NCBI RefSeq assembly: GCF_038246755.1
Contig: NZ_CP134706.1
Coordinates: 2,046,001-2,110,000, forward strand
DNA: 64,000 bases
Reading direction: 5' to 3'
Source: Micromonospora sp. FIMYZ51
Lineage (GTDB): Bacteria > Actinomycetota > Actinomycetes > Mycobacteriales > Micromonosporaceae
Both the position numbers and the translations under genes were made by a program. The notes under the pieces were generated by a model that searched no databases, was not told where the DNA came from, and was given only the letters and a program-made list of their open reading frames with translations. Positions 24,514 to 32,716 of this stretch are shown here, piece after piece (position 1 is the first letter of the stretch; every line of letters begins with the position of its first letter).

Positions 24514-25681
24514 CCGGGTGCCGATCGGTCGGCGGGTGGCGTATCTGCGGGCGCGGCGGCGGTTGTCGCAGCAGACCCTTGCTGATCGGTTGGGCAAGTC
24601 GAAGAGTTGGGTGGACAAGGTCGAGCGTGGGGTCCGCCGCCTGGAGCGGGTGTCGACGATCCGGGAGGTCGCCTCGGTGTTGCGGGTCGACGCGGCGACG
24701 CTGCTCGGTCGGGACGCCCAGCCCGCCGGTATGGTCGAGCGGGACGAGGACGTGGCGCGGGTTCGGGCAGCCTTGTCGGCGTACGAGATAGGGCGTGACC
24801 GGCCGGCGCCGGTGCTGCCGGACGACCAGGTTGCCCGGCACGTCGGGTACGCCTGGACGGCATATCAGCATGCTCGATATCCGCAGGTGGTGGAGCTGAT
24901 ACCGAGTCTGCTCAGCGATGTGCGGCGCGCGTATGCCCGGGATCCGTCGGCTGGGCGTCTGGTGGTGGAGGCGTATCGGGTGACGGCTGCCCTGTTGGTG
25001 AAGCTGGGTCAGGCGGATCTGGCGTGGCTGGCGGCGGATCGGGCGATGGCTGCCGCTGCGGGTGATCCCGTGTTGGTGGGGTGTGCGGCGGTGCAGCTTG
25101 GGCAGGTGTTGCGGTCCTCGGGTCGGGCGCGGTCGGTGTTGCTGGCGGCGGCGTACCGGATTGCTCCTTCGGATTTTGATTCCGGTGGGGTGGGGGAGGT
25201 GTCGTTGTGTGGGGCGTTGGTGGTGCAGGCGGGGTTGGTGGCGGCTCGGTGTGGTGAGGAGCGGGTCAGCGGCGAGTTGTTGGACGAGGCTGCTGAGATG
25301 GCGGTGCGGGTGGGGGAGGGGTTCGACCTGCATCGGACGGGGTTCGGGCCGACGGCGGTGGAGCTGGCTCGGGTAACCGCTGCGGTGGAGTTGGGTGACG
25401 GGTCGGCGGCGGTCGCCCGGCACCGGCAGGCGATCCGCCGGGCTGGGTGGGGGGTGTTGCCGGTTGAGCATCGGGCCGCGTACCTGATTGATGCTGCCCG
25501 CGCGTATCTCCAGGTCGATGATCCGGCCAACGCGGCGCGGGTGCTGCTGAATGCAGAGCGGCTGGCGCCGTACGAGGTACGCCGCCGCCCGGTGGGCCGG
25601 GACGTGCTGGCGGAGATCGCCCGTGCTCCGAAGGCTCCGGCGATGGTCGGTGAGTTGGCGCTGAGCCTCGGGCTGGTGTGA
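24503..25681 (+). CDS. XRE-family regulator with TPR-like region, right end of element 2
   Basis: 392 residues from GTG 24503. The HTH (IGRRVAYLRARRRLSQQTLADRLGKSKSWVDKVERGVRRLERVSTIREVASVLRVDAATLLG) and the TPR-like remainder parallel the element-1 protein at 15817-17019 throughout, including the HVGYAWTAYQHARYPQVVELIP stretch and the C-terminal RRPVGRDVLAEIARAPKAP. It is the last gene before attR. Co-conservation with the overlapping small gene suggests a functional pair. Confidence 0.82.
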   Translation: MTGDRVPIGRRVAYLRARRRLSQQTLADRLGKSKSWVDKVERGVRRLERVSTIREVASVLRVDAATLLGRDAQPAGMVERDEDVARVRAALSAYEIGRDRPAPVLPDDQVARHVGYAWTAYQHARYPQVVELIPSLLSDVRRAYARDPSAGRLVVEAYRVTAALLVKLGQADLAWLAADRAMAAAAGDPVLVGCAAVQLGQVLRSSGRARSVLLAAAYRIAPSDFDSGGVGEVSLCGALVVQAGLVAARCGEERVSGELLDEAAEMAVRVGEGFDLHRTGFGPTAVELARVTAAVELGDGSAAVARHRQAIRRAGWGVLPVEHRAAYLIDAARAYLQVDDPANAARVLLNAERLAPYEVRRRPVGRDVLAEIARAPKAPAMVGELALSLGLV

Positions 25682-25826
25682 CCGGTGACCGCGCCGTTCC
25701 TGTCGCTCGCGCAGATCCGTAACCGGCTGACCCTCGCGGCCCGGCGCACCCTTCGCGACCGGAGGTGGCAGGGGAGCCGGTGCCCGGTGTGCGGCGCGGC
25801 GGATGCCCTCCGGGCGCTGGCGAAAA

Positions 25827-25847
25827 TACAGCAGCGAAGTACAGCAA
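25827..25847. repeat. putative integrase arm-type sites (TACAGCAR x2), right end of element 2
   Basis: TACAGCAG at 25827-25834 and TACAGCAA at 25840-25847, same order and spacing as at 17044-17064. The surrounding sequence to the att repeat is also recognisably related between the two right ends. Confidence 0.5.
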
Positions 25848-25930
25848 CCGTGCCAACCGAACCCGACGAGCACGAGCGCCACCAGGCCGGACGACCTCGC
25901 ACGGCACCCGATCCGGCCAGCCTGCCGTGA

Positions 25931-25973
25931 GTTCACACCGAAGAGGTCACTGGTTCGATCCCAGTATCGCCCA
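25931..25973. repeat. att repeat copy C (outer attR)
   Basis: 43 bp identical to the tRNA-Val 3' end at 5341-5383. It marks the outer right boundary of the tandem array. Confidence 0.92.
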
Positions 25974-25993
25974 CCGTAAATATTCGCAGGTTG

Positions 25994-26028
25994 GAAGCCC
26001 GTGACCGGAAGCGCCGGTAACGGGCTTC
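25994..26028. terminator. hairpin terminator after att copy C
   Basis: Stem GAAGCCCGT (25994-26002) / ACGGGCTTC (26020-26028) with inner ACCGG/CCGGT pairing. It may be the original tRNA-Val terminator or belong to a lost third element. Two GGGAGCAGG direct repeats follow at about 26049 and 26060; they resemble arm-type sites. Confidence 0.65.
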
Positions 26029-26255
26029 TGGCCGTTGACCCCTTGAATTGGGAGCAGGATGGGAGCAGGCCGCTCCCTGATCAACCACCCATCATGCTCG
26101 TACCTGACGTGAGGATGAAGGAGCATCCGCCCGGCTGTCCGACTCCTGCTCTGACCGACGATTGCTGTCTTCAAACGGATTCGTCGACTGTCCGGGTGGC
26201 CCCTACGTGAGGCGACGAAAGCCCGGGATCGCCGCTGGCCACCCACCGCCCCCGC

Positions 26256-26471
26256 ATGGCAGCGGATCGCCGGGTCGCGGACCGGGCGCGGGCGGTGGAG
26301 ATCCTGGACCGCGCGCACGACTCGGCCGAACTGGCCCGAGCGGAGCTTCGCAGTGTCGTACGCGGGATGCTGCCCCCGGTGCTCGACGACCGTGGGCTCG
26401 CCGCCGCGCTCGACGACCGTGGGCTCGCCGCCGCGCTCGACGGCCTGGCGACCGCGCCGACCGGCGGGTGA
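26256..26471 (+). pseudogene. sensor histidine kinase fragment with an internal 27-bp duplication
   Basis: The frame has ARAVEILDRAHDSAELARAELRSVVRGMLPPVLDDRGLAAAL, matching the segment after the phospho-acceptor His of NarL-type (HisKA_3) kinases (A-x-x-E-L-R-x-x-V-R-x-x-x-P-P-V-L...G-L). The unit encoding LDDRGLAAA (27 bp, 26381-26407) is directly repeated at 26408-26434. The His box and ATPase domain are absent. It precedes the MacB-like exporter genes and may be what is left of the sensor that once controlled them. Confidence 0.6.
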
Positions 26472-26625
26472 CGGCGGTCCTGCGTCACCTCGAAGACGCC
26501 CAGCGGCGCGGCTAGTACAGCCTGCGCTACCCCGGTCGGCCAGTACGCTGGATCGTCCGATAGCCCGTCTGACCATAGCTTTTTCCATGTCATCGTCCTC
26601 TGACGACATGGAGAGGTTGGTCCAG

Positions 26626-27399
26626 ATGTCCGTCCGCGTTGGACGCCCCGCCGACCCGGCGGTCCGCGTGATACAGCTCGCCCGTACGTATGGTTCCGGA
26701 CCGCAGGCGGTCACCGCGCTCGCCGGCGTCGACGCGGAGTTCCACCGCGGCACGTTCACTGCGGTGATGGGGCCGTCCGGTTCCGGCAAGAGCACCCTGT
26801 TGCAGACCGCGGCCGGCCTGGACCGGCCCTCCTCCGGGCAGGTGTGGATCGGTGACCAGGAGCTGTCGCGACTGTCGGAGACGAGGCTGACCAAGCTGCG
26901 GCGCAGCCGGATCGGCTTCGTCTTCCAGGCATTCAACCTGATCGGCGCGCTGAACGTCGAGGAGAACATCCACCTGCCGCTGCGGCTGTCCGGGGCACGC
27001 CCCAACGCGACGTGGCTGCGCCAGGTGGTGGACCGGGTCGGGCTCGGCGACCGGCTGCACCACCGCCCCGCCGAGTTGTCCGGCGGGCAGCAGCAGCGGG
27101 TGGCGATCGCCCGGGCACTGGCGATGCGCCCCGAGGTGATCTTCTGTGACGAGCCGACCGGCGCGCTGGACACCCAGACCGCCGCTGACGTGCTGGCCCT
27201 GCTGCGGTCGGTGGTGGACGAGTCGCAGCAGACGGTGATCATGGTGACCCACGATCCGGTGGCGGCCTCGTACGCCGACCGGGTGATGGTCCTGGCCGAC
27301 GGCCGGATCGTGCGGGACATGCCCCAGCCGGGTGCGGAGCAGATCGCCGAGCAGTTGGCGTGGCTCGGCCGCCGCCAGCTCACCACTGTGGAGAGCTGA
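26626..27399 (+). CDS. MacB/LolD-type ABC transporter ATP-binding protein
   Basis: 257 residues from ATG 26626, preceded by GGAGAGG (an ATG at 26587 lacks a ribosome-binding site). Walker A GPSGSGKST, Q-loop VFQAFNLI, signature LSGGQQQRVAIARAL, Walker B VIFCDEPTGALD and H-loop VTHDPVAA are intact. This group works with FtsX-like permeases in export of peptides, antibiotics or in cell-envelope stress. Only 3 bp separate it from the permease gene. Confidence 0.9.
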   Translation: MSVRVGRPADPAVRVIQLARTYGSGPQAVTALAGVDAEFHRGTFTAVMGPSGSGKSTLLQTAAGLDRPSSGQVWIGDQELSRLSETRLTKLRRSRIGFVFQAFNLIGALNVEENIHLPLRLSGARPNATWLRQVVDRVGLGDRLHHRPAELSGGQQQRVAIARALAMRPEVIFCDEPTGALDTQTAADVLALLRSVVDESQQTVIMVTHDPVAASYADRVMVLADGRIVRDMPQPGAEQIAEQLAWLGRRQLTTVES

Positions 27400-27402
27400 G
27401 CG

Positions 27403-29940
27403 ATGCTGATGCTCGCCCTCCGGATGCTGCGCCACCGCATCGGCAGCGCGGTCGCCACCCTCGTCGCGCTCACCTGCGGCGTCATGATCCTCATGTCGAT
27501 GGGCGTGCTGGTCGAGTCCGGGATGCGGTTCACACCCGCACCGCAGCGGTACCCGGCCGCCGACATCCTGGTCGCGGATCGCGACATGACCATCGAGCAC
27601 ACCGAGTTCGGTCAGACCACCACGGTCACCGTGGACCTGCCCACCGGCGGAAGCGTGCCGGTCGACCTGGCCGACCGCATCGGGCGGCTGCCCGGCGTGG
27701 CGGTCGCCGCCGCCGACCGCTCGATCCAGGCGGTCGTACCGATCCAGGACACGGCACAGGAGGCGGTCGCGCACGGTTGGAGCAGCGCCGCGCTCACCCC
27801 GTACCGGATCGTCGACGGCAACCGGCCGGACACCACCGACGAGGTCGCCATCGACACCCGGCTCGCCACGGCGGCCGGTGCCCAGCTTCGGCCCGGTGAT
27901 CAGATCCCGGTCCGCGCCGCCGGATCGGAGCGCCAGTACCGGGTCAGCGGCATCGTGGACCGTACCGCCACCGGTGACACCCCGGCCGCGATCTTCTTCA
28001 CCGACGACCACGCCGCGGCGCTCAGTGGCAGCCCGGACCGGGCCGGACTGATCGGGATCGTCCTGGCCCAGGGCGCGGACTCCGCCGCCGTCACGAGCGA
28101 GGTCGGCCGGCTGGCCGCCGAATCCGGCGCGACCGTCCACACCGGCGACGATCGCGGAAAGCTCGAACAGTCCGAGGCACTCGCGGCGGCCACCATGCTG
28201 ATCCAGCTCGGTGCCGTCTTCGGCGGCTACGTCGCCGGGCTCGTGATGTTCGTCGTCGCCGGAACGATCGGCCTGGCGGTCCGCCACCGCCGCCGCGACC
28301 TGGCCCTGTTGCGTGCCGTCGCGGCGACCCCGGGACAGGTACGCCTGATGATCGTCGCCGAGGTCGCGCAGTTGAGCATCGTCTCAGCCGTGCTCGGCGT
28401 CCCTGCCGGGCTGTGGGTGACCGACTGGGTGCACGGACAGCTCATGACCAGAGGCTTCATCCCCGACGGCTTCCCGATCGCCGGCGGGGTGCTCTCCGCG
28501 GTGGCGGTCAGCGCGGCGACGGTGCTGGTGGCGGTGACGGCAGGGCTGATCGCGGCCCGCCGTACGGTGAAGATCCGCCCGACCGAGGCGCTCGGCGAGG
28601 TCGCCGTGGAGCCGGCCCGCAGCAGCCGCGTCCGGCTCGTCGCCGGTCTGATCGCGCTCGGCGGCGGGGTCACGCTGACCATGTTCGGTACGGCCCTCCG
28701 TGGCGAAGCAGCGCTCGGCGCGGCGCTGGGCATGCTGTTCGTCTTCGTGCTCGCCGCCGCGCTGCTCGCGCCGTGGATCAACCGGTACGCCGCGCAGGTA
28801 CTCGGCCCGGTGCTGCGTGCCGTGTGGGGCGACAGTGGATACCTGGCGGCGGCCAACCTGCGGGCGAACGCTCGGGGCATGGCGACCGTACTGACCGCGC
28901 TGGTGCTGTCGGTCGGCTTCGGTGGTTCGATCTGGTTCTTGCAGGACAACCTGGAGCGGGAAAGCATCGCCCAGACCCGCGACGGAATGCTGGCCCAGCA
29001 CGCGCTGGTGTCGGCGGTCGGGCTGCCGGCTACCGCCGTGGCGGACGCCCGCCAGGTGCCCGGCGTCGTCGCCGCCACCGGAATCCGGCGTACCTCGGTG
29101 ATCGTCCCGGTGATGGGGGGCGTCGAACCCGTCGCCGCCCAGGTGATCGACCCCGACGGGGCCGACCGGGCCCTGGACCTGTCGGTCACCGAGGGCAGCC
29201 TCGCTGACCTGCGTGGCGACGCCGTGGCAATGTCGACCTTGCAGGCGTCCACACAGGGGGCGGATCTCGGCGACCAGGTCGAGTTCTGGCTCGGTGACGG
29301 CACCCCGGTGTCGTTGCGGCTGGTCGCCGTCTACGAACGCGGGCTCGCCTTCGGGGACGTGACTCTCCACCGGGAGACGGGCGACGGCCACACCCCGACC
29401 AACCTCGACGACCAGGTCCTGATCAGCACCGTACCGGGCGACGCCGAGGCCGTCGCCGGGCTCGCCGGCCTGGTCGAGCGGTACCCGGGCAGCGGCCTGA
29501 TCGACACCGGGGTCATCGGCGCCCAGCTCGCCACCGACCTGGCGCTCAGCGCCTGGCTGAACAAGCTGCTCATCGGCGTCATGGTCGGCTACGCCGCCCT
29601 CGCCGCCGCCAACACCATGATCATGGCGGCGCTGGCCCGGGGCCGCGAGCTGGCCCTGCTGCGCCTGGTCGGCGTCACGACCCGTCAGGTCAAGCGGATG
29701 GTGCACGCCGAACAGGCCGGCCTGCTCGGCACGTCGCTGCTCATCGGTGGCGTCATCGCCGCCGTCACGCTGGTCTCAGTGGTCCGGACGATGACCGGGC
29801 AACTGATCCCGTACGTCCCGCCGCTCGGCTGGATCTCGATCATCGGCGGTACCGCGCTGCTCGCGCTGGTCACCACCGTCGCCCCCATCAGCGTGCTCCT
29901 TCGTACGCCGCCGGTGCACAGCATCGGCGTCAAGGAGTGA
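27403..29940 (+). CDS. FtsX-like ABC transporter permease (MacB type)
   Basis: 845 residues with the duplicated FtsX layout: an N-terminal helix (about residues 15-38), a large extracytoplasmic domain (about 40-250), three membrane helices (FGGYVAGLVMFVVAGTIGLAV and two more to about 385), a further helix pair, a second extracytoplasmic domain (about 510-700), and three C-terminal helices. It ends with VLLRTPPVHSIGVKE. Partner of the preceding ATPase. The substrate is unknown; cell-envelope active peptides are typical for actinomycete members. Confidence 0.88.
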   Translation: MLMLALRMLRHRIGSAVATLVALTCGVMILMSMGVLVESGMRFTPAPQRYPAADILVADRDMTIEHTEFGQTTTVTVDLPTGGSVPVDLADRIGRLPGVAVAAADRSIQAVVPIQDTAQEAVAHGWSSAALTPYRIVDGNRPDTTDEVAIDTRLATAAGAQLRPGDQIPVRAAGSERQYRVSGIVDRTATGDTPAAIFFTDDHAAALSGSPDRAGLIGIVLAQGADSAAVTSEVGRLAAESGATVHTGDDRGKLEQSEALAAATMLIQLGAVFGGYVAGLVMFVVAGTIGLAVRHRRRDLALLRAVAATPGQVRLMIVAEVAQLSIVSAVLGVPAGLWVTDWVHGQLMTRGFIPDGFPIAGGVLSAVAVSAATVLVAVTAGLIAARRTVKIRPTEALGEVAVEPARSSRVRLVAGLIALGGGVTLTMFGTALRGEAALGAALGMLFVFVLAAALLAPWINRYAAQVLGPVLRAVWGDSGYLAAANLRANARGMATVLTALVLSVGFGGSIWFLQDNLERESIAQTRDGMLAQHALVSAVGLPATAVADARQVPGVVAATGIRRTSVIVPVMGGVEPVAAQVIDPDGADRALDLSVTEGSLADLRGDAVAMSTLQASTQGADLGDQVEFWLGDGTPVSLRLVAVYERGLAFGDVTLHRETGDGHTPTNLDDQVLISTVPGDAEAVAGLAGLVERYPGSGLIDTGVIGAQLATDLALSAWLNKLLIGVMVGYAALAAANTMIMAALARGRELALLRLVGVTTRQVKRMVHAEQAGLLGTSLLIGGVIAAVTLVSVVRTMTGQLIPYVPPLGWISIIGGTALLALVTTVAPISVLLRTPPVHSIGVKE

Positions 29941-30035
29941 CCGCCAGTCAGTCCACCGCAGGCTCCGACGAATCGTCGTCGGCTCCGTGGATCGGCGCAC
30001 AGGGTGCCCGGTCCGAACACTCACCAGGAGGTTCC

Positions 30036-31271
30036 ATGTCAACGCTACACACCGAGAGGTATGGCAAGGCGAACACCAACGACGACGGCACCGCGACGCC
30101 GCGCAAGCGGTTCGGCGCCGGACGCCGCACCGCCGCCGCACTGGCGCTCGTCGCGCTGACCGGCACCGCCGGCATCGGACTTCAGCACGCCGACGCCGCG
30201 CAGGCCCACCGCCCGAAGAAGGACACCATCCAGAGCAGCCTGGACGCCCTGGTCAAGGCCGGCGTCGCGCCCGGGGCGCTGGCCTCGGTACGGGACAGCA
30301 CGGGCCGCGTCACCAACTACACCGCCGGCGTCAACGACCCGCGTACCCGGGCGAAGGTGCCCACCGACGGGTACGTACGGATGGCGAGCAACACCAAGAT
30401 GTACACCGCCGTCGCCGTCCTACAGCTCGTCGACGAGGGCAAGGTGCAGCTGGACGAGCCGATCGAGACGTACCTGCCGGGGCTGGTCCGTGGCAAGGGA
30501 TTCGACGGACACACCATCACGGTCCGGCACCTGCTGGGTATGACCAGCGGCCTGCCCGAGTATGACCTGCCGGATGTCTCCGTGTGGAGCAAGAGGTACT
30601 ACGAGCCGCGCGACATGCTCGACTCGGCGTTCGCCCACGAGGCGCACGCCCCGGCCCCCGGCGGGCAGGTGCAGTACCGCAACGCCAACTACATCGTGGC
30701 CGGTCTGCTGGTGCAGAAGGTCACCGGTCGCCCGCTGGCCGAAGTGATCACCAACAAGATCCTGAAGCCGGTCGGGCTGCACGAGACGTACTGGCCGAGT
30801 GTCGGTGACAAGACCATCCGCCGGCCGTACGCCAAGGGCTACCTGCCGGACCCGGAGACGATGAAGTGGGTCGACACCACCCAGGTGGATCCCTCCATCG
30901 CCTGGGCGGCCGGCCAGATGATCTCCACCCCGAGTGACCTCAACAAGTTCCTGGTGGCGCTGCAGAACGGGAAGCTGATCTCGCCTGCGACCCTGGCCGA
31001 GATGCGCGACAGCAAGGTCTTCCTCCCCGGTGGCGAGGCTTTCCCGGACCTGGTGTGGCACTACGGCCTCGGCACCACCGGGTACGACCTCTCCTGCGGC
31101 GGTCGCGCCTGGGGGCACGGCGGTGACATCGACGGCTACTCCAGCCGGACCGCCATCACCGCCGACGGTCGGGCCGTGACCATCGTGGTGACCGCCGAAT
31201 CGAGCCCGGTCCCCGACGGCATCTTCCAGGTCCTGGACGCCTTCGACGCCGCCCTGTGCGCCGGCAGTTAG
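30036..31271 (+). CDS. secreted serine hydrolase, class C beta-lactamase/DD-peptidase family (copy 1)
   Basis: 411 residues from ATG 30036 with AGGAGG before it. The N-terminal signal includes FGAGRRTAAALALVALTGTAGIGLQHADAAQA. Catalytic motifs of serine DD-peptidases/class C beta-lactamases are present: S-x-x-K in ASNTKMYTA, Y-x-N in YRNANY, and HGGD near the C-terminus in place of K-T-G (H-x-G as in the R61 enzyme). This fits a D-alanyl-D-alanine carboxypeptidase or esterase acting on the cell wall. It lies 95 bp after the ABC permease and is followed by a paralogue. Confidence 0.85.
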   Translation: MSTLHTERYGKANTNDDGTATPRKRFGAGRRTAAALALVALTGTAGIGLQHADAAQAHRPKKDTIQSSLDALVKAGVAPGALASVRDSTGRVTNYTAGVNDPRTRAKVPTDGYVRMASNTKMYTAVAVLQLVDEGKVQLDEPIETYLPGLVRGKGFDGHTITVRHLLGMTSGLPEYDLPDVSVWSKRYYEPRDMLDSAFAHEAHAPAPGGQVQYRNANYIVAGLLVQKVTGRPLAEVITNKILKPVGLHETYWPSVGDKTIRRPYAKGYLPDPETMKWVDTTQVDPSIAWAAGQMISTPSDLNKFLVALQNGKLISPATLAEMRDSKVFLPGGEAFPDLVWHYGLGTTGYDLSCGGRAWGHGGDIDGYSSRTAITADGRAVTIVVTAESSPVPDGIFQVLDAFDAALCAGS

Positions 31272-31412
31272 CTGTCGCGAGTCAACTTGCCCCGGTCCCT
31301 TCGCCCGAACAGCCACTGGCGGAGCGATCCGCCGCCGGTGCCGGAACGCCTGGCGTACCCGCACCGGCGGCGGCCCGGCCGCCATCCGTACCCAGTCAAG
31401 GAGCAGCCTGCC

Positions 31413-32597
31413 ATGCCCACTCACCTCACTCGACTCCGCCGGCCCACCCGGTCGCGTCGCCGGGTCGTCGCGATGGCGACGACCGCGGTGATCGCGGCGG
31501 GTGGTCTCACGACCGCCGGCCCGGTCGGTGCCGCCTGGGCCGAGACCCGCCCCGACGCCATCGGGCAACGCATCGACGCCCTCGTCGGCGCCGACCGGCA
31601 CCCGGGGGCGCTGGCCGCCGTCCGGGACCGCCGCGGCCGGACCCACTACTACACGGCCGGGGTCGGCGACCTGCGCACCGGCGCGAAGGTGCCGAAAAAC
31701 GGCCAGGTACGCATCGGCAGCGCCAGCAAGATGTTCGCCGCCGTCGTCGTGCTGCAACTCGTCGACGAAGGCGCAGTCGACCTCGACGAGTCGGTCGAGA
31801 CGTACCTGCCGGGTCTGGTGCGCAGCCCCGGGGTGGACGCCGACGCGATCACGGTCCGTCAACTGCTGCAACACACCAGCGGGTTGCCCGACTACACCGA
31901 CACGATGTTCCCGGAAATGATCGACATTCCGCGGTACCAGCACATCTACTTCGAGCCCCGGGAGCTGCTGGACATGGCCAACGCCAGGGCAGGCAGGCCG
32001 GCCGGCGACTGGGCCTACAGCAACACCAACTACCTGCTGACCGGCCTGATCGCCCAACGGGTCACCGGCCGGCCGTTCAACGAGTTGGTCACCACCCGGG
32101 TCATCGAGCGGATAGGTCTGCGTGACACCTATGCGCCCGGGATCGGTGAGGAAGGTATCCGCGGCAGGCATCCCAAGGGTTACCAGCTCGACGAAGCCAC
32201 CGGCGAACTGCTCGACTTCACCCGGATGGACCCGAGCTGGGGTTGGGCCGCCGGCCAACTGGTCTCCACTCCGGCCGATCTCAACACGTTCCTGCTGGCC
32301 CTTCTGGCTGGCAAACTGCTCAAACCTGCGCAGCTGGCCGAGATGCGCACCGCCGTCGCGCTGCATCCGCAATCAGGTGTGGGGTACGGGCTCGGCCTCT
32401 TCCGCACCCCGTTGAGTTGCGGCGGGGTGGCGTGGGGCCACGGCGGTGACATCCCCGGTTACTCGACCGTCAACGGCGCCACCGACGACGGTCGCGCGGC
32501 GACCGTGGTGGTCACCTCGCTCAACGGGTCGGTCACGGACGGCTCTGTCGCCGCCGAACGGGCCGACCTCGTCGACGCCGCGCTCTGCGCGAAGTGA
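31413..32597 (+). CDS. secreted serine hydrolase, class C beta-lactamase/DD-peptidase family (copy 2)
   Basis: 394 residues from ATG 31413 with AAGGAGCAG before it. The signal segment is RRRVVAMATTAVIAAGG...GAAWAET. Motifs: S-x-x-K in GSASKMFAA, Y-x-N in YSNTNY, and HGGD in WGHGGDIPGYS. Sequence similarity to the preceding gene spans the entire catalytic domain (shared YLPGLVR, HTSGLPDY, PADLN.FL.AL), so the pair arose by tandem duplication. Likely a cell-wall carboxypeptidase; substrate preference unknown. Confidence 0.85.
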   Translation: MPTHLTRLRRPTRSRRRVVAMATTAVIAAGGLTTAGPVGAAWAETRPDAIGQRIDALVGADRHPGALAAVRDRRGRTHYYTAGVGDLRTGAKVPKNGQVRIGSASKMFAAVVVLQLVDEGAVDLDESVETYLPGLVRSPGVDADAITVRQLLQHTSGLPDYTDTMFPEMIDIPRYQHIYFEPRELLDMANARAGRPAGDWAYSNTNYLLTGLIAQRVTGRPFNELVTTRVIERIGLRDTYAPGIGEEGIRGRHPKGYQLDEATGELLDFTRMDPSWGWAAGQLVSTPADLNTFLLALLAGKLLKPAQLAEMRTAVALHPQSGVGYGLGLFRTPLSCGGVAWGHGGDIPGYSTVNGATDDGRAATVVVTSLNGSVTDGSVAAERADLVDAALCAK

Positions 32598-32716
32598 CCG
32601 GCATGGCAGGAGTTCCGCTCTCAGCATCGCGTCTGACCTGCGGAAAAGTGCGGGTCAAACACCTTCGTGTTTGTGTCCCTTGTGGTCGGCTGGGTGCTCG
32701 GTGGGCGCATCGCGGC

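Larger units (their letters stand above)
17190..25973. mobile_element. integrative element 2 (degenerate) in tandem at the same site
   Basis: 8.8 kb between att copies B and C. It retains only the C-terminal piece of an integrase unlike that of element 1, and no xis, rep or tra. Contents are a two-gene ABC exporter with divergent TetR, a frameshifted XRE-TPR gene, a 104-residue protein, an intact XRE-TPR gene, and the small-protein/XRE-TPR module also found at the right end of element 1. The right terminus matches that of element 1, the left does not, so it may be a recombinant. Confidence 0.75.

Noticed and set aside
24137..25936. 599-residue minus-strand frame opposite the XRE-TPR gene
   Set aside because: Arg/His/Pro-rich antisense frame; the plus strand carries a clear HTH and TPR pattern conserved in a paralogue.
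25947..27602. 551-residue minus-strand frame
   Set aside because: Ser/Arg/Thr-rich antisense of the ABC ATPase gene, which has all nucleotide-binding motifs.
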